Assembly (NCBI GenBank): GCA_965153455.1
Contig: OZ234496.1
Location: 13,260,304-13,324,303, forward strand
Direction: 5' to 3'
DNA length: 64,000 nt
Origin: Sphagnum compactum
Lineage: Eukaryota > Bryophyta > Sphagnopsida > Sphagnales
Part shown: piece by piece, positions 48,861 to 59,869 of the stretch
How the letters are laid out: each line of letters begins with the position of its first letter
How positions within the stretch are numbered: the stretch's first letter is position 1
Notes under the pieces: model-generated
What the model was told of the DNA's origin: nothing
Database searches by the model: none
What the model saw: only the letters and a program-made list of their open reading frames with translations
Translations under genes and position numbers: made by a program

Positions 48861-49055
48861 ATCATAACTGGAGACTGGCCCCCATATTTGTAGCCTTCTT
48901 GACACCCACCCTACATGGATGATGCTGTAATGCTGCCTTTTATGCATCATAACTGGACACTGGCCCCCGTAGTCTTCAGTTAGAAAGCTACAAACTTTGT
49001 GGATATTCTTGACACCCACCCTACATGGATGATGCTGTAATGCTGCATTTTCGGT
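48861..49055 (+). repeat. Direct repeat in the ITPK 3' region
   Basis: The text CATAACTGGA(G/C)ACTGGCCCCC and, later, CTTGACACCCACCCTACATG followed by GATGATGCTGTAATGCTGC occurs twice, at 48861-48935 and 48948-49046. It lies within about 300 bp of the stop codon, so it is probably in the 3' UTR or just beyond. Confidence 0.85.
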
Positions 49056-49059
49056 AGTG

Positions 49060-52000
49060 TTTCAGAAGAAGGAAATTTGTTATTGGACTTCCACATTTAG
49101 GGTTACTCCTAGGCATCCCAGTTTGAGACCATGCCATTCACTTCTATCCTTAGAGACTGTTGTTAGCTTATCTTGTTTGCTCAATGAGAGCATCCTTCTC
49201 TCTCCTAAGTCCCACCCATGTCTCTTTTTTCTTGTGAATGTCTCATCTCTGCAGAGACAATAGCTTTGCATTTTACACAATAGTTGCAATCCAACTTTTC
49301 CAAGTCTCTGCAGCAGAACCCTACCAAATAATGAGGCACCCAAAGTTGCTAGAGATAAAATTGCAGTTTACATCAAGACATTCATATGGAATGTCCCCAA
49401 TCCTTTGAAGATATGTTTTTTTTCCCCTCAATAAATATCACAGGAGTTGTTCATCATCTTGGGTGCAAGACAACCCACCAACTTCATCAAACATGCAACC
49501 GCAATGAGATTTGAATTGAATCAAGAACAAGGGTGGATCAATTGCCACCCCTACTGCAGATGTTGTATGTAGACCTCTATTTGTTACAGGTTAGAGGTGT
49601 GCAGCCTTCCAACATCATTGTCTGTTTGTGTTCAACAAAACCGTTGTTTGTATGATTGTATGTTGTTGTCCTTTTCTGTGTGTATGAGACCCATCTGTTT
49701 GTTTGTTTCATTCTCCTTGTCAACATCTGTACTAGATGTGTTTCCAGTTACAAATTGATTTCCTGAGTGGTGTGGGTTTGAAGGGGTTTTTGTGTTGAGG
49801 AAGTCTGTAGTTATTGGTAAAATTGTTGGGTACTTGGGAGTCACACATCATACCTGATTCAGAGCTTCTTTGAACATATGTATATCACCATCCTGAATCA
49901 GAGCTTTGATTCTTCTGAAGGTGAGTCATTCAGATGTGCCTCTCTTGTAGTGAAAGCTCTTATTGTCAGAAAGTTAGTATCAGTCTTAGAGCAACCTTAT
50001 GGAATACTTTTTGAGTTCATCTGGCACCAGAAAGAAATTCTGTGAGAATTTTTCTTCTCTTATGTTATATGCCAAAAAAGCCTTCTAAATTTAGAGGTGT
50101 GAGCTTTTTATCTGCATCTGACACATAATATGAGTTATGTCTGCTGTTATTTGCAGGGCCAAAGATATGTCAATGACCAAGAAGATCCTTTGAGCTGAAG
50201 TGCTGACCATATGCCTCTTCAGTTTGTAAGTGCAATGCTTCACACTTTCCACTTAAGAGTTTTCTGGCTGACTTGTACATTTTCCACAGTACAAGTCTAG
50301 CTAAAATCATGAGCAAGCTGTCTTCATGTATAGGGTAAGGCCCTGCTATCAGGGAATTACTGTGTGAGCACCGAGGGCAGAGCCTGAGGTCCACACAGGA
50401 ATTCTCTGACAGCAGGGCCTTACCCTGTGTAACAACCGAGGTAATCAATGGTTTTTTTTAAAAAAAATTCGCTTCCAAAGATCTTATTGGCTTATATCCT
50501 GCACCCTGGGGATCTTGCAATCTCACACCCTCTGCCCTAGGGCTCTTTTTGTAAGCCTGATTACTAAATGTAATCTGCCCTATAAATACACTAAGAATTC
50601 TCTCCGAGGTTGTTATGTGCTTCTGGAAATGCAACAGAAACTCAGGATGCAAATTTTTGGATAACTCTTCTTTGGGTTTCCCATCCTTCCTTCCTTTTGC
50701 CTCTTCTGTTCACACTTTGCCTTCTTTGTGTCCAAATAAATTGCAAGTGCGGTAATCATATACCCTTCTCTTCATTGTTTTCCTTTTGGGTTTCTCTCTT
50801 GGCCAGCATCATGGTTGAGTCTTTGCACTACTTTCAGAATTGTGACAGAAGTTGTTTGTCATCAGCCTGTCTGTACCTGTTGTTGGAAATTGAGGAAGTC
50901 AGTGGGGAAGTGATGGTAGGTAGCCACATCCGTCCATGTTGCTGATGATGGGTCACTTGATTCAGGTAAGAGACTGTCAGTACTGTTGCAGTGCATGTCA
51001 TTGAATTCTCCTCATTGGTTGGAGTTAATCTCACTGTTTGTAAGTGGCTTTCCAGCTTAAATTTTTTCCAGTTGAGTTATATATATTCCTCAGCTATGTT
51101 TGTTGCTAATCACAATCACAAATCACTCTTGGACTCCTGCTTCTGGAATGGTGACAGAAACCCAGGATGCAGATTTTTTGTATTGTGGTTTGCCCAAAGC
51201 TTTGAGCACTTTGTTTTCTTCTTATCACAGCTATTGTCAGGAGCTGATGAAGTCAGTGGGTAGCCATGGCAGCTCATCACTGCTTTTCATGATGAAGATG
51301 ATGGTCTGATAATTGTGAGTGATACTCATGATCTCATTGTGGTGTTCTATCTGCAATCTCATAAATTGGTGTACTGCCCCTGTTACCAACTAATTGGATC
51401 TGACTATTGCAGTCTGAGAGCCAATTACAGGACAGTAGCGTCACCCTCCTTGGTGTCATTATTTGTCAAAGCTGTTATATGTACATTAATCAAGTACTCT
51501 TGAACTGGATTTCTCAATCCCAGACAATGGGGATCAACTTTCTGAGAATCTAAACAGCTGACACTGGCAATTGGATGATGCTGCATATCTTGAAAGCCAA
51601 GCTTCAGCAATTGTTTCCCTTCTTTTCTTTTGGAGATAGTCTGATCGCCAAAGCAATGAGTGGTAAATGAAATTCACTCAGGGAGCACAACTTGAAGAAA
51701 TGATCATTTAGCTTCTCTTGCAACAAGAACTTGAAGATGAAATTTTCACACATCTCTGTCACTATCCAATCAATGTTATCATCATAAGCTTTGAAGTCTT
51801 ACAAAAATCATTGTACTATTAACTTGTGGCCTTTCTTTTAAAGCATGTTTCAATTGGACATTTTTGCTATTGCTGTGGTTTTTGTTGTAATGTACTGATA
51901 TTGAACATTTCATGTTTGGCCATTGGACATTTTCTCAATTTGAAAGCTTTTTTGGGTCCTCCAAATTGAGGTTATATTTTGGAATGTCCCTTCATTTAAG

Positions 52001-52235
52001 GAGTATCCATTCAAATGCATCTTAACCTTTGCATGGTGATTTATAACCCATTTTTTGACATCTTTTTAGAGTTTACATGTAAATAGATCCATTTGCATGC
52101 TTAGTTTGCCTTGACTGTTGATGCACTGTCTTCTTCCTATTCTCAATTCCTAGCACAATGTCACCCAACTTGCATTGCCCCTACACACAATTAATTCCTG
52201 CTTTAACCAAAGCCTGAAGCCCCACCAATCTTCTT
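49060..52235. other. Intergenic DNA between ITPK and its inverted copy
   Basis: No gene supported. Contains the hairpin at 50332-50426 and a diverged duplication: GC(T)TCTGGAA..G..ACAGAAAC followed by CAGGATGCA(A/G)ATTTTT at 50621 and 51139, and later GA(G/T)GAAGTCAGTGGG at 50890 and 51247. Confidence 0.45.
50332..50426. repeat. Long hairpin, 35-bp arms
   Basis: Left arm 50332-50366 (AGGGTAAGGCCCTGCTATCA onward) and right arm 50392-50426 are complementary at 32 of 35 positions around a 25-base loop. The shape fits a foldback MITE or a small-RNA precursor; the ends resemble the GGGTAAAGCC elements at 37051 and 38749. Confidence 0.88.
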
Positions 52236-52240
52236 CCTGC

Positions 52241-53130
52241 TCAGCCTAACCCAACACCAAGAATTATAAACAACAAAACTGAAGTATTAGGGTTGGACCC
52301 CCCAAAACAGGTGAAAAGTGGATCTTTACCAGCAGCTTGAAGATCCAAATCAGCTTCTTCAGCTGTAGCAGCTGCATTGGACATTCTTGGGAAAGGAATG
52401 ACACCACTGCAGACACATCCTTTACTTCCTGCATACCTGGAAAGAAAATCGCCATGCAACCCTAATCTGGTCTCCAAAAATGTAGACCTTGAAGAGAACT
52501 CCACCTGCAGAACACAAGCAAATTTTAGATTGCAGCTTTCTCTTTAAAAAAAAGTCCTGAAGTGCACTCCCAAAATGCAAACATGTTTTCTGCATTTTAG
52601 ACCTTGATCCAGATGTCACTAGTACATCTAACTTAAGTTTTACAAGGGACGGTTGCACGCACAACCCATGTGCAGCAGTCAAGGACAAAAACAGTGATAA
52701 ATATACAAAGGTACCATGATTGACAAATTCTTGTAGAACTACAGGGGGGCTCCAACTCTGTCAAGTACTTATCATAAGCCAATGACATAGCATGTGATTT
52801 TCCTGTTCCATCTGCCACCAATGGCTTTACCACTGCACCAGAGGTCAGATGAGAAAAGCAGTAGCTTAAGCTTCTTGAAGCAAAGCAATCATACAGAGAG
52901 AATCTCTAACAATAAGAGATACTGCTATAATGTTTTCATCTTTGTACCACATCTGCAATATGGTAAGCAGAAAATATCACTTGGTTGAAGGTTGCAGTGG
53001 AAACCATACCGAGGGAAGGTTGAGCCCTGCTTTGCCTACAGAACTAGCAATGGAGGCTGTGTCACCAGTGATCACCAGCTGCCTTGGTACACCCACATGA
53101 CCTGGAATTTTATGGTGGAGAGTTGCCAGA
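52241..53130 (-). pseudogene. Inverted partial ITPK copy with retained introns
   Basis: On the minus strand, pieces equal to ITPK exons 5, 6 and 7: [20 protein letters not shown] near 53105-53010, [20 protein letters not shown] near 52835-52715, and [16 protein letters not shown] to EADLDLQAAGK near 52510-52330. The intervening intron text also matches the functional gene, so the copy arose by DNA duplication and not through mRNA. Frameshifts after the second and third pieces (for example PPCSSTRICQSW in place of [10 protein letters not shown]) make it dead. Exons 1-4 and 8-10 are absent. It abuts the 3' end of the PPR gene on the same strand. Confidence 0.9.
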
Positions 53131-53169
53131 GCAACACAAATCACAAAAGAGGTGTTGCCAGCAACACTC

Positions 53170-56100
53170 AGAATCTTCATCAGTGCATGTTATCGCCAAC
53201 AATCACCACAAGAACACAATCCATCCTTGAAGTGATGAAGCGGCTGGCATCTCTTGTGGTGATTTCACACCCAGAAACCTAGGAAATAAATTTGGTTGCA
53301 GTGTGACAATCAGTGCAAACACGAAGGTTATTGAAAACATGGATAGGAGTTCCAGAGGCTGTAGTCATGAGCCCAAATGCAATTGCCAGCCTCTCACTGT
53401 GTTGGCTGATAACTCATTCCTTTTGCTCCTCTTCAAAATCATGCATTACATGATGTGTATCGGGTACATATTCTGCCTCCTTTATCTGCCTAGTCAGTTC
53501 ATCAAGCTCAGCATATACCTGTTTCTGCATGAGTTCTGTCATCTGCAACAAAAGCATGTACCTTGCCGTTGACCTCAATCCAGCTGCATCCAGGTTCCTT
53601 TCTGACACCTCTATCCTTTTATCAATTTCCTCAATTTTGCTACATTGTCCCACATTCCAGTTGCAGCATAGATATGTGAAAGCAGCAAGTACACAGAAGC
53701 ATTCTGTCCTTCCAGCTTGAGAGCGCAATTTGCAGCCAACTCTGCTAGCTGTACATTGTCATGAATTCTGCAAGTGCTGAGCACCGTGTTCCAGATTGAT
53801 GAATCTGCATCAAAGGACATTTTGTTGATGAGCTCCTCAGCCTCATCCAACTGCCCAGCACGCCCAAGTAAATCAACCATACAGCCATAGTGCCAAGCTG
53901 CTGGTGCAAGGCTGTAGTCTCCACACATTGAAAGGAAGAACTCACAGCCTTCATCAACTAAGCCTGCATGACTGCAAGCAGAGAGAAGACCAACGAAAGT
54001 GACAGAATTGGGCATAAAGCCTTCCTGCTTCATCTGTTCAAACAATTTGAGTGCATCTTTGCCACACCCATGCTGAGCAAGTCCAGCAATCATAACATTC
54101 CATGACACTACATCTCGTTCAGCTGTTTCATCAAATACTTGACGTGCACATGCAAGACTCCCACATTTGGCATACATGTCAATAAGGGAATTCCTAACAG
54201 ACACATCTGCTCCAAATCCAGCTTGAAGGGCATGACAATGAAGCCGCTTGCCTTCTGTCAGAGCTGCTCCACTTCCACATGCCCTGAAAAGGCAGATGTA
54301 AGTTATCTTGTCTGGATTTACCCCTTCACTTAGCATAAGGAGGAAGACGTCAATTGCCTCCTTGTGACCCTCACACCTAGTGTACATGCTGATTAATGCA
54401 TTTGTAAGACGAACATCAAGGTGTAATCCAGCTTTAGTGATTTCTGCATGGATCTGCTTCCCTCTTTCCAAGGCTGCTGGACTGGTGCATGCATTGAGGA
54501 TGCTCATGTATGTGATCTTGTCTGGCTGCAAACCTTCTTGTTGCATCTGCCGAAAGACATCAAAAGCTTCATCAAATAGACCAAGGTCAGCATAGCCTCC
54601 AATGATTGCAGTCCATGAGATGACATTTCGAACCCTCGATTTCTCAAACACATGATGTGCCTCATTGATGCTCCCACACTTGGCATACATGGTGATCAGA
54701 GCATTTCTGAGACGAACATCAGAATCATATCCTGCGTTCCTGATGTGGAGATGCAGCTGCTTCCCCAACTCCAAATCTGCTGGACTGGCACATGCATTGA
54801 GAATACTAATTAAGGTGATCTCATTCGGTTTCACGCCTTCTTGTTGCATTTGCCAATACATTTGAAAGGCTTCCTCACAAGTGCCATGTTCAGCATATCC
54901 TCTGATCATTGCAGTCCAGGTTATGACATTCCGAATTTGCAGCTTGTCAAATACATGCCTTGCATCATTGATGCTCCCACACCTGACATACATGCTGATG
55001 AGGGCACTCCCTACACAAACATCAGACTCAAATCCAGCTCTTGTAATCTGGGCATGAACCTGCTTTCCCTGCTCTATGGTTTCTGACACAGTACAAGCAT
55101 TTAGAAGGCTCATATATGTAATCTTGTTTGGCTTCACACCTTCTTGTTGCATTCGGAGAAAGACTTTGAACGCCTCTCCACCCTGATGATGCTCAGCATA
55201 TGCTGCAATCATTGCATTCCAGGAAACAACATTCCGCCTCCTCAATTTGTCAAAAACTTGAATTGCATCCTGGATGCTCCTGCACCTTGCATACATGCTG
55301 ACAAGGGCAGTCCCCACATGAACATCCGAATCAAATCCAGCTTCCATTGCATGAACGTGAAGCTGCTTGCCCAATTCCAGAGCTGCTGGGCTAGCACAAG
55401 CATTTAGTATGTTGACGAAAGTGACCTTATCTGGCAACACACCTTCTTGTTGCATTTGGTGGAAGACATGAAACGCTTCCTCAACAAGACCATGCTCAAC
55501 ATAACCTCCAATCATCGAGGTCCAGGTGAAAACATCTCGAACTGACAGTTTGTCAAACACTTGCCTTGCATCATTGATGCTTCCACATTTGCCATACATG
55601 GTGACAAGCACAGTCCCCATACGAGCATCCAATCCCAACCCAGCTTCAATAATCAGGCCGTGGAGATGCTTGCCCCTTTCTAAGTATGAGGGACTCATAC
55701 ATGCCTTGAGAATGCTAATGAAGGTGACTGTGTTTGGCTTCACACCTTCTTCTTGCATCTGATGGAACATTCTAAATGCTTCCTCACTTTCACCATGCTT
55801 AGTATATCCCATAATCATCGTAGTCCAGCAGATCACATCTTTGCTAAGAAGTGTGTCAAAGATTTGACGTGCAACTGCCATTGTCCCGCTGTTGACATAC
55901 ATGTTCAAAAGAGCATTGACAACCTGAACATTTTGCTGCAACCCATGTTGGATAATATGTGCATGCACCTGCCTCCCATCCACAAAATTCCTTGACTTTG
56001 TACACTTCTGCAACAGATTGACATACCTATGGGCACCAACATGAACACCTTGTTGATCCAGATAGTGCAGGAAATCCATTGGCGCTCGTTCCAAAGCACT

Positions 56101-56181
56101 CTTGCCATGAATACCTGTGCTAGCAATGTGACCAGTGGTTTTGTGATCTCCAATTGGCAACCTGAGCATCACAAGACACAT
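53170..56181 (-). CDS. PLS-class pentatricopeptide repeat protein with broken E/DYW tail
   Basis: Single-exon open frame of 856 residues (56181-53611) made almost entirely of PPR motifs of the P, L and S types, with repeating [40 protein letters not shown] and [20 protein letters not shown]-like text. Such proteins bind organellar RNA, and those with a DYW domain perform C-to-U editing. Just after [13 protein letters not shown] a one-base insertion shifts the frame (about 53614). Beyond it the expected tail continues in other frames: [20 protein letters not shown], then [20 protein letters not shown], then [19 protein letters not shown] and [13 protein letters not shown], down to about 53170, with two further stops. 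So an E/E+ and DYW deaminase-like tail existed and is lost. The remaining array could still bind RNA; alternatively the gene is a recent pseudogene. Confidence 0.88.
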
Positions 56182-56700
56182 CTACTGATTCTTTGTTACA
56201 TCTGTCATACCCTACTCTCAATACCTTGAAGGTCATGAGTTCATTGACAACAGGGAGCAGCAAAATCATTTTGAGAAAATTCTTGCAATTGGTTTCTTGA
56301 GGCGGATTAAGACAAATCTTTGATTCAGCAGAGATGTTAACAAACTATAACAGCATGGTTGTTCAAATAACTCCATTAATTGTTATTCAAGCTCAGATCT
56401 ATTGTTCTTTTTTCTGGTGAGTGTGCCCAGAAAAGTACCGCTGTTTGCCATCTTGGTGTCCCGGTGCTTCAAGGTGCACTTGAAAGTTAGAACAATAGTG
56501 AAGTTGTGCTACACCTTGAGTCAGCAGTATAGAGAGCTTTGATTGGATCCAAGGAGGGTTGGAGCACCTGTTTATCCAAAGGGCTTCCTCTGTTTGCCTA
56601 TGCTTGAAGTCCAGATCTTGTGGTTTTGTCTGCAAAAACTCACAAACATGAAAACCTAGCAAGCACACTAAGAGTGAAACTGTTTAGTTGAAAGTGGGAA
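56182..56700. other. Spacer between the PPR gene and the FRIGIDA-like fragment
   Basis: About 520 bp of presumed shared upstream sequence for the divergent PPR (minus) and FRIGIDA-like (plus) frames. No clear TATA box or repeat was picked out. Confidence 0.4.
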
Positions 56701-57195
56701 ATGGCAACAGAGGAGGATCTCATATCCTTGGCTGTAGAGGCCATCTCTGAAAGAAAGGGTCATGTGCACAAGGTATTTGCCGATCTGGAGATTCGGAGAG
56801 CAGCAACAGTGAACTGTACCCTTGAGTGGGAAGAGTTCAAGGAATACTTTCCAGAGCTTGAGAGCAGTTTGCAGAAGAAAATCCAAGATCTGATCACCAA
56901 CATGGAAAAGGCCTTTGAGAGCAAGAGCAAAGAACTGCATGAAAGCACTTGACAAGAGGGAAGAAGTTGTGTCCACAAGAGGGCAAGCTATGCTTTCTAG
57001 GGTAAAAGAACAAAAGGACTCTGCCAATTGCTTCCCTGTTTGAAGAGAAGTGCAAATGGATGGAAGAGAAAACTCACCCTGAAGCTGAAGCTGCTGGAAA
57101 GTCTCATCAGGCAGCAGTTCCTGAGAGTGTAGAACCCATCATTACACCTGAGCCTGTACATAGTGCTCCAGTTGTTATTGTTGCTTGCAAATGAC
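56701..57195 (+). pseudogene. FRIGIDA-like protein, N-terminal fragment with frameshifts
   Basis: Starts ATG at 56701: MATEEDLISLAVEAISERKG, then LEWEEFKEYFPELESSLQKK and KAFESKSKELHE. A one-base insertion near 56942 shifts the frame; the next part reads ALDKREEVVSTRGQAMLSRV and KEQKDSA, then a second shift near 57020 leads to IASLFEEKCKWMEEKTHPEA and stops at about 57195. The arrangement is the coiled-coil N-terminus of plant FRIGIDA-like proteins, which act in nuclear complexes tied to flowering or general transcription. The conserved central FRIGIDA domain is missing. It is either a decayed copy or the first exon of one; no downstream exon was found before the opposing SDR pseudogene. Confidence 0.72.
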
Positions 57196-57509
57196 TCTGT
57201 CCCTCCATCCCAAACTATGGAAGTAGATGCCTCCAAGCTTGCAGGAACCATCTCTGTAAGGAACCCATTTAATTCTGCACATACGTTGCTGCTGCTCATG
57301 TGTCAGTCGGTTACTGCTAAAAAGCACAAAAGCAAGCATGATAGTAAGCAAGATACCAATCATGAGACCAAGAATATGAGAATGCAATACTGCTCCTGTG
57401 GCTATTGCCATAACTCCTAATCCTAAACTGGTGGTGTCTAAAGTGAGGGTCTTCAGCTCTTAAGGGTTTTGTTACATTAGGGGATCCTGAAATCGCACCG
57501 GACAATGGA

Positions 57510-58460
57510 GCTGTCAGTGATCTAACAATCCTATGTGCTGTTGATTCTGATGCAGACCACCTTTGCAGAAGAAATAATTCTTTGTTAACAAACAGTGGAG
57601 GACAAGCATGTGGGAAGGCAAACACAGAGCAACAGATACAAATGGCTGCATAGTTGGTACCATATCATTCATACAGAAAATTCCAGCATTGTTGATAAGC
57701 ACATGGAGGGGAATCTTCTGAGTCTCCCAAGCCTCACCAAACTTCCACAACAGAGTCCAGTGATAGCAAATCCAGTTCTGTAACCTGCAGTTCAATGTCA
57801 ATTAGTTGAAATTTCAGAACAAGGAACACAAAGCAGTCCAATAACTACTGGCCATCCCTTCAGTCCCAATGCCACAGTTCCAAAGGCTTCCAGTGTGTGC
57901 ATCAAAGAAACACCAGCTGATGCTAGCACAACTGAATATCTGTTCATACAGGGGAACTCCACATGACCTTGTGTTGATTGCAGATTCCACAACAGCCACT
58001 GTATGTGGTAATGTCAAAACTTTCATGCAGGAAATGAATGTTCACAACACAATCTTTTGCTCATATAGTTCATCTCAAGGGTTGCATCCAGGGAAATAGG
58101 ATGCTGGATCTCAGTTCCATGCTTGATATGAATGATCAACTACCAAGCATGATGAGAGACTATTCACTGTGTGTCATGAGCTTCTCTTGTTGCATGTTTG
58201 TTGAGGTGGTTCAAAATCATCCAAGTGATCTGCAAACCTATGGAAACAAGTGCCAAAAAGGGCAAGGAGGATGGATGATGGGGGAGAGGGATTACTTCAA
58301 CATCTAGTGGAGAACTCAGATCTTCTTGACCAGACTGCCACTCCTCCAGCAGATTTTTTGCGGCTTTCACATTGCGCACTGCTAACACCACATGTGCACC
58401 TGATTTTGCCAAATGTCTGCAATGGACAACAACTCCCAATTTATCTCTTTCGTGTGTCAT
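57510..58460 (-). pseudogene. Short-chain dehydrogenase/reductase, broken
   Basis: Minus strand. At 58440-58310 the nucleotide-fold part HLAKSGAHVVLAVRNVKAAK and LLEEWQSG, followed by PLDVEVI. At 57790-57640 the next part, ELDLLSLDSVV, then after a one-base insertion FGEAWETQKIPLHVLINNAG IF, including the NNAG motif of the family. The first Gly-rich TGxxxGIG motif and the catalytic YxxxK region were not found. The likely relatives are the plant retinol-dehydrogenase/TIC32-like SDRs. The gap between the two parts is compatible with an intron (about 58300-57800). It faces the FRIGIDA-like fragment tail to tail. Confidence 0.72.
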
Positions 58461-58678
58461 AATCCAAAACCCTAAACCATGGACTAGGAAACAACAAAGA
58501 GACTATCATCTTCCATGGACTACGCCGTGCTAACACCACATGTGCACCTGATTTTGCCAAACGTCTGCAAAGGTGAACAACTCCCATTTCATCTCTGTTG
58601 TGTGCCGTAATCCAAAACCCTAAATCACCATGGACTAGGAAACAACAAAGAGACTATCATCTTCCAAGGGACTAGGAA
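58381..58678 (+). repeat. 148-bp tandem duplication
   Basis: Copies at 58381-58528 and 58529-58678, both GCTAACACCACATGTGCACC through to GACTATCATCTTCCA. They differ by a few substitutions and short indels. A third, partial echo (GGACTAGGAAGTGAAGAGAC) follows. The first copy overlaps the upstream end of the SDR pseudogene, so the duplication includes its former 5' region. Confidence 0.9.
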
Positions 58679-58903
58679 GTGAAGAGACTATATCTTCCAC
58701 AAGTGAGAGCCGGGCAAATTGGAAGAATGGCTTCTTACACTCATGAATCGCATGCACAAAGCATCATTCTGTCACCATGCATGCACAAAAACAAGTCAAA
58801 CGGACAAAAAGTTCAGATACTGGCAATGCCACGATGCAGCTTTTCTTTCTTTCTTTCTGCCTTTCACAGGGAGAGAGCTTTGGGAACAAAACATACCATC
58901 TTT

Positions 58904-58925
58904 ACAACTCTCTCTCTCTCTCTCG
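58904..58925 (+). repeat. (CT)n microsatellite
   Basis: A run of CT dinucleotides, AACTCTCTCTCTCTCTCTCG. Noncoding context. Confidence 0.8.
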
Positions 58926-59384
58926 TTGATCTTCTGCTCTTGTATGTCTAAAGAAAGGCAGGAGCAGAAGAAATCATTGCAAGAGCATTCCCGAATGCAG
59001 ATGGATTTATATCCTACCCTCTTGTCAGATTCGGTGGAAACTAATAGGTCAAAAAATCAGACGAAAAGAATTCTTAGAAATTTCATGGGAATTTTGATGA
59101 ATTGCATAAAATTTGTAATCCATATATATATTGGAGCAATGAAAACGTGAAAGTTGGTCCATGTTGCCTAACTAAAAGAAAAGTTCAACCGGGTTCACGT
59201 TGCCTAATTATGTTTTTTTTTTAAAACGTTCAAGTCATTTAGCAACTCCACAAGATATGAGCAGCTCCACCAGTGCATTGTACGGGCAATTTTCGACGAA
59301 AAAAAGTCAAGACATGCCAGTTTGGCTCAAGAAAATGGTTTTGGCTTGGCATTTTTGCACATGATGCAGACTGCATAGGGTGGC

Positions 59385-59835
59385 ACAAAGCCACCTGCTG
59401 TTGATTGGCTAGATGTTCTGATTGGTCCAGGTAGGTTGCTATTATTTTACAGTAGGATCAGTTTCGTCATTAAATAATAGTTAAAATAGTGAAATGATTT
59501 TTATAAAATTTTATACAGAAAATGAAGGTGAGGTGTTGAAAACCATCATAACTATCACAGGCTACAATTTGAATAATTTCATTTCTCATGTGGAAATGTC
59601 ATAGTAGATCATGAAAAAAAGTAATAATTTCAAATTTATAAGAAACGAATTATTCTTTTAAGAATAATTAATTGTTTTGTCAATCAGAAGTTGACTCTAG
59701 GCTAGGGTAGAAGTCTCTTACATTTTGCAGTACGAGTTTCAGTTTTATGGTTGAAGTAAATACCCAACTAATCTTGGATGTGAGAAATATTGTTGCAGGG
59801 CCACATACTTAAAACAAGGGTAGAGCTGTCTTAAA
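59385..59835. mobile_element. Foldback-family relative with both side motifs
   Basis: TTGATTGGCTAGATG and TTGGTCCAGG at the left, GTTTCAGTTTTATGG, CTTGGATGTGAGAAATA and GGGTAGAGCTGTC at the right. These match blocks of 25875-26133 and 34740-34945 in the same order. Noncoding. Confidence 0.65.
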
Positions 59836-59869
59836 TTGTAACATCTTTTTCAACCTTGCACATACAGTC

